Below, one piece after another: positions 16,741 to 26,072 of a DNA stretch of 52,011 bases. Each line of letters opens with the position of its first letter. Positions within the stretch are counted from its first letter, which is position 1. The notes below the pieces were generated by a model. The model was given only the letters and a program-made list of their open reading frames with translations, had not been told where the DNA came from and did not search any database. The translations under genes were made by a program, and so were the position numbers. Where the stretch lies: contig NZ_JBNASF010000011.1 in NCBI RefSeq assembly GCF_049720995.1, forward strand, positions 1 through 52,011, in the 5' to 3' direction. The stretch comes from Methanothermobacter sp049720995. Its GTDB lineage: Archaea; Methanobacteriota; Methanobacteria; Methanobacteriales; Methanothermobacteraceae.

Positions 16741-17391
16741 ATGAGGCCATACGTTATACTCAACGCAGCCATGACACTCGATGGTAAGATTGCAACAAAA
16801 ACAGGGAGCTCTGAGATATCCGGTGAGGAGGACCTCAGGAGGGTCCATGAGCTTCGAAGGGAATGTGACGCCATAATGGTGGGTATAAACACTGTACTCG
16901 CAGATGACCCCCGCCTCACCGTCCACAGGGTTGATGCAGAGGAGGGGGATAACCCTGTGAGGGTGGTGGTTGACAGCAGGGCAAGGACACCCCCGGATTT
17001 CAGGGTTCTCAACGATGAGGCCCCAACGGTGATAGGTGTCTCTGAAAGTGCCCCTGCATCAAGGGTTAATGAACTCAGGAGGAGGGCTGAGGTTGTGGTT
17101 GCAGGAAAGGACAGGGTGGACCTGCACCTGCTCCTTGAAAGGCTCCATGAAATGGGTGTCAGGAGGCTGATGCTTGAGGGGGGTTCAACCCTCAACTACT
17201 CCATGTTAACAGGGGGCCTTGTTGATGAGGTCCGGGTGTGCATAGCCCCTATGATCGCAGGCGGTGAGGATGCAAGGACACTAGTTGATGGTGAGGGTAT
17301 AGAAGATATGTCTGAGGCCATAAAACTTGAACTTGAGAGGTTCTACACCCTGGGGGAGGACCTCATAGTTGAGTACACCGTAAAGAGGTAG
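16741..17391 (+). CDS. arfC: 2,5-diamino-6-(ribosylamino)-4(3H)-pyrimidinone 5'-phosphate reductase
   Basis: Reduces the ribosyl side chain to ribityl in the archaeal riboflavin and F420 pathway, using NAD(P)H. The 216-residue protein is a stand-alone RibD C-terminal (dihydrofolate-reductase-like) domain: MTLDGKIATKTGSSEISGEE, HELRRECDAIMVGINTVLAD, RRLMLEGGSTLNYSML and GLVDEVRVCIAPMIAGG. The ATG follows GGAGGAG. The DUF483 gene begins right after its stop, apparently co-transcribed. Confidence 0.94.
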   Translation: MRPYVILNAAMTLDGKIATKTGSSEISGEEDLRRVHELRRECDAIMVGINTVLADDPRLTVHRVDAEEGDNPVRVVVDSRARTPPDFRVLNDEAPTVIGVSESAPASRVNELRRRAEVVVAGKDRVDLHLLLERLHEMGVRRLMLEGGSTLNYSMLTGGLVDEVRVCIAPMIAGGEDARTLVDGEGIEDMSEAIKLELERFYTLGEDLIVEYTVKR

Positions 17392-17402
17392 ATGTGGTTT
17401 TC

Positions 17403-17939
17403 ATGTTAGAGAGGATCTATGAGAGGATACTGAGGATAAGGGAAGATGGATGCAGGGACTGCCTGAAGGTTGTCTGCCGTATGGATGACTTTCAGTTCAA
17501 CCAGCTCATGTCGAGGCTCCAGCTGCAGATTGAGATAACCTCTTGGTATGATCCGCCTGTGAGGCCCGCCCTGGATCCCATGATATCCACGGAACTTGGT
17601 GTTTACAGGGGTGATGATGAGAACATAGGGAGACTCCTTGGCTATCCTGAGTGCTGCATACAGAGCTTCTCTGAGAACACCAGGTATGCGATTGATGAGG
17701 ATCACCTTTCAGAGGTGGATGAACTTGAGGTTCCCCCGGGTAAATGCGCCCTTGTGCTCCCATCGGGTTTCATACCCTGCAGCCTCAGATGCAGAGAGGC
17801 ATGGGAGAGGAATCTCATAGCCTTTGCAGACAGGGAGGAGTTTAAGAGGATACTTGAACTTGAGGATGAACTCCGCATTAAGCTCCCACATTTTCACCTG
17901 GCATATGATGAGTATTTTGAGAAGATAATCCTTGAGTGA
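17403..17939 (+). CDS. DUF483 family protein
   Basis: A 178-residue euryarchaeal protein that I assign to DUF483. It is rich in conserved Cys: CRDCLKVVC near the start, GYPECCIQSF in the middle and FIPCSLRCREAW later, so metal or disulfide chemistry is possible. GYPECC followed by a CSxxC pattern recurs in the family. The start is uncertain: ATG at 17403, or GTG at 17394 closer to AGAGGT. It follows arfC without a gap, hinting at a link to flavin or F420 metabolism. Its last ten codons and T-rich tail are repeated 57 bases downstream. Confidence 0.72.
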   Translation: MLERIYERILRIREDGCRDCLKVVCRMDDFQFNQLMSRLQLQIEITSWYDPPVRPALDPMISTELGVYRGDDENIGRLLGYPECCIQSFSENTRYAIDEDHLSEVDELEVPPGKCALVLPSGFIPCSLRCREAWERNLIAFADREEFKRILELEDELRIKLPHFHLAYDEYFEKIILE

Positions 17940-18004
17940 ATCTTTTTATTTTTTTGGGTGATTTCTGAGTATTTTTGGAAGATAATCCTTGAGTGAATCT
18001 TTTT
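17909..18004. repeat. DUF483 gene 3' end duplicated with its T-rich tail
   Basis: Bases 17909-17947, covering the last codons, the TGA stop and the following T-run, recur at 17966-18004 with 37 of 39 bases identical, offset 57. The second copy carries its own T-run. Confidence 0.85.
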
Positions 18005-18102
18005 GGCGTGCCAGACAGGACATCGGCTTTTATTTAAATCAGGTATTACTTTTAACCGGTATATCATTTAAATTATTCATACTTTGAATTTTTTAATTAA
18101 GA

Positions 18103-18110
18103 TTTAAATA
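18103..18110 (+). promoter_or_regulatory. Probable TATA box of the CobN-like gene
   Basis: TTTAAATA lies about 70 bases upstream of the large CobN-like gene in very AT-rich DNA. A consensus SD (GGAGGTG) precedes the ATG. No corrinoid riboswitch was recognised, and none would be expected in archaea. Confidence 0.35.
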
Positions 18111-18178
18111 TAGTTAGATCAAATCTATTTAGGATATTTAATCAGAAAATTATTAAAAATTGTAAAGGAGGTGAAAAA

Positions 18179-21100
18179 ATGAAGAAGTTTCTACTGATGG
18201 CACTTATTCTGCTCCTAGTTTCAGTTCAATCAGTATCAGCAGCAGACAACGATACCAACACAACGGATTCAAAGATGCTGAAGGACACAAACATGGTTGT
18301 GCTCCTCACAGGCTGCGTGGTGGGGACCGTTGACCCCATAATGAATGATGCATACCGCAACGACCTCCTTCCTGCCGGATACAACTTCACTCTGAAGATA
18401 TACACAATGGACACCTTCAACCTCAACTCAACGGCATCCAGCCAGTTCAGAAATGACCTCAGGAACGCAGATGTATTCTTCCTCTTCACAAGACCCGGTT
18501 ACCCGGTTACCGGGATGAGCTATGGGACAGAATTCGATGCAGCAGTCGACTTCCAGGCCCTTGCAGCCAGTATGAAACCAGGGGCGCGAATATTCGTCCT
18601 GGGCCCTGTAAAACCCAACGTCACAGGTGTTAATGTGACCAACCTTCCAGCCTATGGTCCAGTGGCAGCACCTGCACTTTCACAGGAAAACATAAAGAGG
18701 ACGCTCCTGGAGGTCCTTAGGCTCAGCGGGGCCGTGAACCTCACGGCCAACGACACAAAACTGGTACCTGGAATGGTGGACTTCCTCTACCATCCACTGG
18801 CACCACGTGTTTACACGGACAGGGCATCCTACATGGACTGGTACATGAACACCACCCTCTACAGGCCAGGAGCCCCATGGGTGGGGGTTGCCATACTGAA
18901 CCGTTACTACCTCTCGGGTAACATGGACGTCTATGAGACCCTCATACAGAAGCTCGAGGCGAAGGGACTCAATGTGATACCCTACTTCTACTGTTCAGAC
19001 CCCATAGGGGCCTCAAGGCGCTTCTTCATGGTAAACAACAGTTCAGTGATTGACGCCCTTGTTGCCTGTGTACAGTTCGGTTACTGGCCAGACAACAATA
19101 CCATAACCTTCTTCACTGACCTCAACGTGCCTGTGCAGGGACCCCTACCGGTTTTCCTGCAGACCTCCCTTGATGACTACATAAACAGCAGCAGACAGCA
19201 GGGCCTCAGGGGTCTGGAGTACTACTGGCTTGCAATGTTTGAGATGCAGGGACGAATAGAGCCCATCCTGATAGGTGGTAACAGGGTATCGGACCCTGAC
19301 CCGCTAACCGGGGTCACACTCAAGGAATACGTGGCCTATGAGCCAGGGATAAACCAGCTGGTGGAGCGCACACTCGCCTGGGTTAAACTCCGGAAGAAGA
19401 TGAACAGTGATAAGAGCATAGCCCTCATCTACTTCGACAGCACCCATGATGAGGGAATGCCAGCAACAAATGGCCTCAACCTATACGGCAGTCTGAGCAA
19501 CATACTCCTCGCAATGAGGGCAGCGGGTTACACAACAGGAAGTGGAAACCTGACTCCAGAGTACATCTATGAACTCATAAACAGGGCTGGAAGGAACCCC
19601 AGGAACATGACACAGTCAGAACTCAGGAAACTAGTTGAAGCTGGATGCATCACAGTACCGGTTTCAGAGTACCTCAGGTGGTATTCAAAGCTCCCTGAAA
19701 CCCTCAGACGCCAGGTTGAGGCAATTTGGGGTCAGGCTCCAGGAAACATCATGGTCTACAACGGTAGCCTTGTGATCCCTGGCTTCATGCTCGGCAACAT
19801 TTTTATAGGTCCGCAGCCGGTCTGGAAGTGGAATGGCACACTCAACAACGGCACGCTACCACCGACACACCAGTTCATAGCATTCTACCTCTGGCTTCAG
19901 AATGGATTCAGGGCAGACGCAGTGGTACACATAGGACAGCACGGCACACTGGAGCTGCTCCCGGGCCATGTTAATGCCATGACAGAGGATGACTGGCCAA
20001 ACACCCTCATAGGATCCATCCCCAACATACACCTCCTCAAGATGGAGGACCCACTTGAGGCTGTTATAAACCCTGCCAAGAGGAGGGCATACGCCGTTAC
20101 CATCTCATACCTCATACCACCGGTAATGAGGACAGAACTCTATGGCGTATACCAGGAACTTTCAGACCTACTGGGTTCATACAGCACTGCAGAGGCATCA
20201 GGGGATAGGGATAGGATGAATGTCCTTGAATCCCTTATAAGGGATGGTGTGAAGAGGGCGGACCTTGACGTGAGGCTCAATGTGAGTAATTCAACCGCCT
20301 TCAGTGTTCTCAGGGTGAGGCTTGAGGAGTACCTCCATGAGCTCACAGAGATCCTCATGCCCTATGGACTCCACACATTCGGGGAGCTTCCTGACAGTGA
20401 AACCCTTGAGAGGTTCCTGGATGCAATCATATCCTTTGACCCTGCAAACAGGACAGCAAGGAGGGATGAGATAAGGGACCTCCTCATCATGAGCGCCAAC
20501 AGTGAGATGGCATCACTCCTGAGGGCCCTTAACGGGGAATTCATACAGCCAGCTCCAGCAAGAAGCCCCATAATCAACCTTGCAGCGCTTCCAACCGGCC
20601 GGAACATGTACACCTTTGACCCATCATCCATACCTGACCCTGCAGCGTTTGTGATTGGCTCAAGGGCTGCAGAGGAGATGCTTAAACGCCACAGGGAGGC
20701 AAACGGCGGAAGGTTCCCTGAAACCGTTGCCGTTGATATAGGTGACGTCATATCAACTGGCGGCCAGAGCATCGCGGCAATATTCTACTTCCTGGGTGTT
20801 AAACCAGTCTATGAGAGCGGAGCACTCATCGGGACAGAGATCATCCCACTCAGTGAACTTGGAAGGCCAAGGATCGACGTTGTGATAAGCGACTTCCACA
20901 ACTTCCGCGGGGCAATTCCAGGGGCAATGGACGTCATAGACAGCACGATTAAGAGGATAGCGAACCTCAACGAGTCAGCTGAGATGAACTACGTGAGGAA
21001 GCATTACCTTGCCCTCAGATCAGGCATCTACAGTGAACTGGTGGCCTCAGGAATGAACAGTTCAGCGGCTGATGAAATGGCTGACAGGCTTGCAAGGACC

Positions 21101-22102
21101 AGGATCTTTGGGCTGCCACCAGGTGCAGACCCCCATGGTGCGGGTGTCGACAGGATACTCTGGTCACGGGATGACTGGACAGCCGAGGAGCTTGCAGAGA
21201 CCTACCTCAGCTACTACTCATATGCCTATGGAAGGGACATCAACGGCCTCCAGAGCCCGAAACTCCTGGAGTCCCTCCTTCGTACAGTTGACGCAAGCAT
21301 GGTGATAATGCCCTACAGGGCACCCGGCGAGGGAACCTGCCTCTACAGGGTCTCGGTCACCGTGAACTTCATGGTGAACCACCTCACAGGGAGGAACATA
21401 AACAGCTACATTGCAAAAACAGCCTATGGAACACCCATCATAAGGACCCTCCAGGAGTCAGCCTACGATGACCTTGCAGTGACACTCCTCAACCCCACAT
21501 GGATCCAGGGCAAGCTGCGTGAGGGACCATCTGGCAGCGCATCAATAGCACTGCAGGTGAGGGACCTCTTCACCAGCGATGCCCTCGTTGACGTGGCATC
21601 AGCCGATGTCTGGAGGAGGATTGCCGACACATTACTCTTTGACAGCTCTGTGAGGTCACAGCTTGATGCATCAGCCCTCCAGATGATAGCACGCTATGTG
21701 AGACAGGCCCATACGAGGGGGCTTGTGTCCCTCTCAGGGGCTGAACTTGCAGCAATATCAGGGATGCTGGGTGAGGGGACATCCACAGACACTGAGCAGG
21801 GAAACAATCAGGGTTCAGATGATGGAACCACCACAGGATCCCATGGATCAACTGGAAGAGGGGGAGGAAGATCTCCCGGCACACATGCAGGGGTTTTGGC
21901 ACAGTCCCCTCCTTCAGAGTCAGGTTCATCATCCCCTGGGGTTGCAGGAGCATCAGAACAGAAACCTGGAAGTGCCTATGAGATCTCAACTCCAGAGGTA
22001 GAGGAGAAATCAGGCAGCGCACAGCTCTACGCTGTTGCTGGCATACTTGGAATCTTCTGCCTTCTGGGGGTTGGCTACTACTTCGGACCTCTCAGAAAAT
22101 AA
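18179..22102 (+). CDS. Secreted, membrane-anchored CobN/ChlH-like protein
   Basis: A 1307-residue homologue of the large subunit of cobalt/magnesium chelatase, but built for export. Residues 1-22 are a signal peptide (KKFLLMALILLLVSVQSVSA); residues about 40-1195 are the CobN-like region, with hallmark stretches VVHIGQHGTLELLPGHVNAM and VAVDIGDVISTGGQSIAAI. A Gly/Ser/Pro-rich linker (about 1199-1282) leads to a final membrane helix (about 1283-1303). Many N-x-S/T sites suit a glycosylated surface protein. No ChlI/ChlD-type partner is nearby. Such proteins may bind tetrapyrroles or metal outside the membrane; chelation without cytosolic ATP would be hard to explain. Confidence 0.88.
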   Translation: MKKFLLMALILLLVSVQSVSAADNDTNTTDSKMLKDTNMVVLLTGCVVGTVDPIMNDAYRNDLLPAGYNFTLKIYTMDTFNLNSTASSQFRNDLRNADVFFLFTRPGYPVTGMSYGTEFDAAVDFQALAASMKPGARIFVLGPVKPNVTGVNVTNLPAYGPVAAPALSQENIKRTLLEVLRLSGAVNLTANDTKLVPGMVDFLYHPLAPRVYTDRASYMDWYMNTTLYRPGAPWVGVAILNRYYLSGNMDVYETLIQKLEAKGLNVIPYFYCSDPIGASRRFFMVNNSSVIDALVACVQFGYWPDNNTITFFTDLNVPVQGPLPVFLQTSLDDYINSSRQQGLRGLEYYWLAMFEMQGRIEPILIGGNRVSDPDPLTGVTLKEYVAYEPGINQLVERTLAWVKLRKKMNSDKSIALIYFDSTHDEGMPATNGLNLYGSLSNILLAMRAAGYTTGSGNLTPEYIYELINRAGRNPRNMTQSELRKLVEAGCITVPVSEYLRWYSKLPETLRRQVEAIWGQAPGNIMVYNGSLVIPGFMLGNIFIGPQPVWKWNGTLNNGTLPPTHQFIAFYLWLQNGFRADAVVHIGQHGTLELLPGHVNAMTEDDWPNTLIGSIPNIHLLKMEDPLEAVINPAKRRAYAVTISYLIPPVMRTELYGVYQELSDLLGSYSTAEASGDRDRMNVLESLIRDGVKRADLDVRLNVSNSTAFSVLRVRLEEYLHELTEILMPYGLHTFGELPDSETLERFLDAIISFDPANRTARRDEIRDLLIMSANSEMASLLRALNGEFIQPAPARSPIINLAALPTGRNMYTFDPSSIPDPAAFVIGSRAAEEMLKRHREANGGRFPETVAVDIGDVISTGGQSIAAIFYFLGVKPVYESGALIGTEIIPLSELGRPRIDVVISDFHNFRGAIPGAMDVIDSTIKRIANLNESAEMNYVRKHYLALRSGIYSELVASGMNSSAADEMADRLARTRIFGLPPGADPHGAGVDRILWSRDDWTAEELAETYLSYYSYAYGRDINGLQSPKLLESLLRTVDASMVIMPYRAPGEGTCLYRVSVTVNFMVNHLTGRNINSYIAKTAYGTPIIRTLQESAYDDLAVTLLNPTWIQGKLREGPSGSASIALQVRDLFTSDALVDVASADVWRRIADTLLFDSSVRSQLDASALQMIARYVRQAHTRGLVSLSGAELAAISGMLGEGTSTDTEQGNNQGSDDGTTTGSHGSTGRGGGRSPGTHAGVLAQSPPSESGSSSPGVAGASEQKPGSAYEISTPEVEEKSGSAQLYAVAGILGIFCLLGVGYYFGPLRK

Positions 22103-22337
22103 TTTCATCCCCCTTTATTTTTTTAATTTTTGACGATAATTGATTTTTCCTCCTATCTAACGCTTAATAGCTGGTTTTTCATTATAAACATCATGAACCG
22201 CCAATTGTGATTTCCGCATATTTCTCATGGGCTGAATACCTTTTACTGAATTCATGGTTCTAAGATAAGCTTTAACATGAATCCCTAGGAAGTTACTGGC
22301 CATCTTCATTTTGTTTTTCCTGTAATGTTGAGGAGAA

Positions 22338-22741
22338 TCAGGGGACTGCGATGAGTATGTAATCAAGTGCATGGAGAGGTCTCAGGGAGAGTCCAGCCAG
22401 GATAAGGAGGATAATCACAGCATTCAAGGATGAGGAACCATGGTATGGAACCGGCGAATGTGTGGATAATGCGGTCCATCCTGGCTATACCTGCGGGGAG
22501 GGATATGGGGGTTCTGATAAACGTCAGCACCCCCTGAGATAAGAATGGTATCATGCCCGTAACCCTCAAACCATTCATCGGCTGAGTTTGCCATCTGTTA
22601 TCATGATGCAGTGGCCATACCTCGCAGGGAAGGGACAACCGCCCTTAAAACCTGCAATATAGGCGAGAGGGGAACCCAGAGGTTACCCGTTGTAACTGTA
22701 ATTACAGCGCCAGTGAGGGCCAGATTACGCTGCCATGCCAT
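22338..22741 (-). pseudogene. Probable decayed membrane-transporter gene
   Basis: Reading on the minus strand, a short frame starts at 22741 with MAWQRNLALTGAVITV and continues NLWVPLSPILQ, like the first helix of a major-facilitator protein, before stopping at 22601. A different frame ends at 22338 with AVIILLILAGLSLRPLHAL and YILIAVP, like a final membrane helix. Stops and frame changes lie between, and only about 400 bases remain of an expected 1200. I read this as a remnant with internal deletion, but the family call is weak. Confidence 0.35.
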
Positions 22742-22805
22742 GTATCCGCTGAATGGCTAACTCACCTGGAACTGGTAATAAATGCACTTTCAGGGTCCTG
22801 AGAAT

Positions 22806-22888
22806 AAACTATACAGGAATACAACCTCAACAACAAGGACTAAGAGGAGGACGATGATGGGTTCATGAGAAAAACTATACAGGAATAC
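22806..22888. repeat. 17-bp direct repeat, offset 66
   Basis: AAACTATACAGGAATAC occurs at 22806-22822 and again at 22872-22888 without mismatch, in the non-coding stretch before the FwdC-like gene's 3' end. Confidence 0.7.
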
Positions 22889-22977
22889 CCGGTTTCCTCC
22901 ACATCACAGAATCTTTAGAGGTCAGGTTAAGCATGAGACCCTTTATCCCATGTGAATTTTTCATTGGGACATGTTTT

Positions 22978-23901
22978 CTATGAAAATCTATGGAATAAGT
23001 GTGGCCTGAAACCCAGTCCCAGCAGGATTTTCTTGTCATCATCCTTTAATTTGTGCTCTGAAGTTGGGGGAACAGGTTTCCCACCCCTTGCAAGTATCAC
23101 ACCACCCCTCCTCTGGGCCCCAATGAATTTACCGGCACTTCCATTCACTATGAGGTAACCGTCCCTCATGTCTATGCCTGAGAAGTCATCACAGTCACCA
23201 TCTATGATAACCGTTCCCCCACTCAGGAGTGCCCCTGTATTTTTACCGGCGTTACCATTCACCCGGACTGTCCCATGCCTCATGAGTATACCTGTTGATA
23301 GATCCACGTCCCCGTTGTGGATCACCTCGGCGTCAACATCAAGCCTGGCACAGAGCGTGTCCCTGACATGACCATCATCTATGACCATCCTGCCGGGGGT
23401 GAATGTAAAATTAACCGGTTTTTCACCCCCAAGATCCGATTTGAGGATGTCAGTTACTGATCGGAACTTCTTATAGCCCCTTCTATCAGATTTAACCTCA
23501 ACCACGTTTCCCACAGGGTCCTTAACCTTCCCCTTAACATAGATCGTGCCTGAGACCATGCTGATACCCATACGGGTGTCCACGTCCCCCTCAACGGTCA
23601 GGACCCCCGTATCCAGGGCGCCGCCAGTCCCCCCGAAGTATGCAAGGTCCGCCCCCATGCTCGATGCGAGCCTGTGGCCGGCATCCCCCCTCACAACCAC
23701 CTCACCTCCACCCTTGAGGTGTTCAACAACATCCCTGAAGGTTAAGGATGTGCCTGGAATCCTGTCCTCAGGATCAAGCTTCTCACCCCTGTGCTGCCAG
23801 TGGAAGTTGTAGGTGAAATCTGCGATGCAGTCCACCGGACCGTCGGGTTCAAATTCAATAACTTCCCTTTCATCCCTCCTCCTTCCAAGAAATCCAAACA
23901 T
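22978..23901 (-). CDS. FwdC-like (GXGXG beta-helix) protein
   Basis: A 307-residue protein made largely of the right-handed beta-helix repeat seen in FwdC (formylmethanofuran dehydrogenase subunit C) and the glutamate synthase C-terminal domain. Repeating turns are visible: VVVRGDAGHRLASSMG, LTVEGDVDTRMGISMVSG, VRVNGNAGKNTGALLSGG, VIIDGDCDDFSGIDMRDG, LIVNGSAGKFIGAQRRGG. No catalytic partner genes are adjacent, so it is probably a stand-alone paralogue and not part of a fwd operon. The start is the ATG at 23901 (MFGFLGRRR), which has GGGGTG six bases upstream; an open extension to 23955 lacks an SD. Confidence 0.82.
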   Translation of the reverse strand: MFGFLGRRRDEREVIEFEPDGPVDCIADFTYNFHWQHRGEKLDPEDRIPGTSLTFRDVVEHLKGGGEVVVRGDAGHRLASSMGADLAYFGGTGGALDTGVLTVEGDVDTRMGISMVSGTIYVKGKVKDPVGNVVEVKSDRRGYKKFRSVTDILKSDLGGEKPVNFTFTPGRMVIDDGHVRDTLCARLDVDAEVIHNGDVDLSTGILMRHGTVRVNGNAGKNTGALLSGGTVIIDGDCDDFSGIDMRDGYLIVNGSAGKFIGAQRRGGVILARGGKPVPPTSEHKLKDDDKKILLGLGFRPHLFHRFS

Positions 23902-23995
23902 GAGAGCACCCCACATATTTATTACTCCTACCACAGATTTATGTATCCCATACAATTAAGTTCCTTTCTGTTCTATCAATCAAGAGGATGGTAAC

Positions 23996-24637
23996 TTGCC
24001 CGCTAAAATGGAGATACTCAGAGCCCTATCTGAACTGGGAGTGGATACAAGGTTTGTAAGTGTGACAGACAGTGAGGTCCTCATAAACAACCTGCGGTTC
24101 TCAAGGTTCTCAAGGAGGAGGGAGGAGGAGTTCAATTCAAGGTACCCTGAGATCAGGGTTGTGAGGTCAGGGATCTTCCAGAGGATATGTTCAAGGGCAT
24201 CCAGGGTCCTTGCATCAACCCTGAGGCCCCGGGTGGGTGTGAGGATCAGGGCTGAGGGTGAGATGGCCCATGCGCTCCATGTGATCCTTGAACCCTACAC
24301 AAGAAAGTACGGCATAAAGATCGGTGAGGGGGAGGTCACGGCGCTTCCCGCCACACTGGATCACTCCATTGCAGCTGCACTTGAGGATATGGTGAGGGGT
24401 GAGCGTATAAGGTACCATCACAGGTCAACATCCACCGTCATATACCCCCTCTCAACTGTGCCTTCAGGGTGGATTGAATCATGGCTTGGTACTGAAATCA
24501 CCATCACAGGGAACCCCATCGTGGCGGAATTCATGGAGTTCTTCAATGAGAATGTGCCCCAGTTCAGGGATAAGATGAGAAAGTCCCTTGAGTTCATAGG
24601 GGAGGATGTTTTTTCACAGAGAAAAAATAGGGGGTGA
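23996..24637 (+). CDS. Conserved hypothetical protein
   Basis: A 213-residue soluble protein that I do not recognise. It begins (TTG start with GAGG upstream) MPAKMEILRALSELGVDTRF; an ATG at 24008 is the alternative. The central part has a basic stretch (SRFSRRREEEFNSRYPEIRV) and an ALPATLDHSIAAALEDM segment. The basic residues and lack of membrane segments would suit nucleic-acid binding, but this is only inference. It is divergent from the FwdC-like gene and convergent with rfcL, whose stop is 14 bases away. Confidence 0.65.
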   Translation: MPAKMEILRALSELGVDTRFVSVTDSEVLINNLRFSRFSRRREEEFNSRYPEIRVVRSGIFQRICSRASRVLASTLRPRVGVRIRAEGEMAHALHVILEPYTRKYGIKIGEGEVTALPATLDHSIAAALEDMVRGERIRYHHRSTSTVIYPLSTVPSGWIESWLGTEITITGNPIVAEFMEFFNENVPQFRDKMRKSLEFIGEDVFSQRKNRG

Positions 24638-24650
24638 ATGAACTCACAGA

Positions 24651-26060
24651 TCACCCTGAGAACTGGAAGAGCGAAGTCTGCTTCTCACGAGGCTTTTTAT
24701 TATCTGAATCTGATCCAGAGGATTTATCATTGGATTCACCTGTTTTACCTTCAGTTGACTTACTGCCTCTCTCCACCCCCCCGGACTTCTTCCTTTGGGT
24801 GTAAAGTGGTCCGGTCTTATCAGACTTTTTACGTGTCTTCTTGGCTTTGGGAGCCTTTATCTTCCTTTTTCTGAACAGTTTAACCTCTTCGTCTGTGAGT
24901 TCAAGGAATTCCTTCATCTCATAGGCCATTTCATCGTTCTCGAATATTATCTCCATGTAGGGGAACATTGAAATTGCAACCTTTGGTGATATGTGCATCT
25001 TCTCAGCCATCTTACCTGCAACACTGTCACGGAGGTTCCTCTGCTTTCGTGTTCTTCCAAGTAACCTGAAGGAGGATGAACCTGTGTACCTGACGAATTT
25101 CCTGTAGGTCTTCTCCTTTGAGAGGGCGACACCGGGACCCATGAGATCCGAGGCGTAGCGCCAGTAGGTGTAGTTCCTGCTTCTCACAGCACGGCCAAAG
25201 AATATATCTGCATGGGATAGCATGTCATAGGCCCTGCTGATCTCCTCTGGCTTCTCATATTCCCTTGGAACATTCTCCGCAATGAATTCAAGTACAAGTG
25301 TCGGGTCATCATCCACCCTCATGGCATCCCGGATCTTTGAGACGTTGCGGCTCTTCAGCACGGCCCTCACAGCATCAAAGAGGCTGGATGTGGAATCCTT
25401 CTCACCCATGCTGAGGAGTTCCTCACCAACGCGCTCCTCACCACCGGCCACCGCCTCAAGGTCATTGATTGCTGAACGGAGATCTCCATGGGACCTCTTT
25501 GCAAGTTCCTTGAGGACATCATCGGGGCAGTCAATACCCTCTGCAAGGCATATCCTTTTCAGGGCCGCGGCTATGGATGATGTGTGGACCTTCCTGATGT
25601 TTATGACCTTACACTTTGGTTTGATGCTCTGAAGCCTCTTGCTGTAGGGGTCATTGGCGGTTAACACAATGGGGTGGCGGCTCTCCCTGAGTATCCTGTT
25701 TATGGCCTGGACACCGCCCCGGTCCTCGTTGCCGTGTATACCATCCACCTCGTCGAGGATGATCAGTTTGAGGTCATGGTTGAAGAGGGAGCGCGTGGCT
25801 GACGCCTCACCGGCCGTCCTCATTATGGCATCCTGTGAGCGCTTGTCACTGGCATTGAGTTCAAGGGTGTCTGAGAATTCCCTCCCTATTATGTGTGCTA
25901 TGGTTGTCTTTCCGGTACCTGGCGGGCCCACCAGGAGGAGGGGTGGCTGGGGCTCACCGGCCTTCCAGCCATTGATCCACTCCTTTATCTCGGCTATGGC
26001 CTTCTGGTTCCCGGCCACCTCATTGAAGGTCATGGGCCGGTACTTCTCTGTCCATGGCAT
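24651..26060 (-). CDS. rfcL: Replication factor C large subunit
   Basis: Large subunit of the clamp loader that opens PCNA onto primed DNA. The AAA+ domain comes first, with Walker A GPPGTGKTT (45-53), Walker B LIILDEVDG and sensor 1 LTAND, followed by a helical collar. From about residue 385 a Lys-rich, low-complexity tail (KAPKAKKTRKKSDKTG) ends in QTSLFQF, which resembles a PCNA-interacting peptide (Q..L..F). The length (469 aa) is normal. It lies 12 bases downstream of rfcS and is clearly co-transcribed with it. Confidence 0.97.
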   Translation of the reverse strand: MPWTEKYRPMTFNEVAGNQKAIAEIKEWINGWKAGEPQPPLLLVGPPGTGKTTIAHIIGREFSDTLELNASDKRSQDAIMRTAGEASATRSLFNHDLKLIILDEVDGIHGNEDRGGVQAINRILRESRHPIVLTANDPYSKRLQSIKPKCKVINIRKVHTSSIAAALKRICLAEGIDCPDDVLKELAKRSHGDLRSAINDLEAVAGGEERVGEELLSMGEKDSTSSLFDAVRAVLKSRNVSKIRDAMRVDDDPTLVLEFIAENVPREYEKPEEISRAYDMLSHADIFFGRAVRSRNYTYWRYASDLMGPGVALSKEKTYRKFVRYTGSSSFRLLGRTRKQRNLRDSVAGKMAEKMHISPKVAISMFPYMEIIFENDEMAYEMKEFLELTDEEVKLFRKRKIKAPKAKKTRKKSDKTGPLYTQRKKSGGVERGSKSTEGKTGESNDKSSGSDSDNKKPREKQTSLFQFSG

Positions 26061-26072
26061 TGAGATACCCTC

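Larger units (their letters stand above)
22103..22977. other. 875-bp gene-poor region with decayed sequence
   Basis: The CobN-like gene is followed by a T-rich stretch (22111-22132) that probably ends transcription. The rest contains no convincing intact gene. On the minus strand 22338-22741 holds broken hydrophobic reading frames (listed separately), and 22157-22330 holds a frame ending VHDVYNEKPAIKR that I cannot assign. A 17-base direct repeat lies at 22806-22888. Confidence 0.6.

Noticed and set aside
18005..18178. Possible corrinoid riboswitch before the CobN-like gene
   Set aside because: The leader is AT-rich with no conserved B12-box-like segments, and such riboswitches are not known in methanogenic archaea.
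22696..22707. 12-bp palindrome CTGTAATTACAG
   Set aside because: It lies inside a decayed coding remnant away from any promoter, so it is most likely chance.
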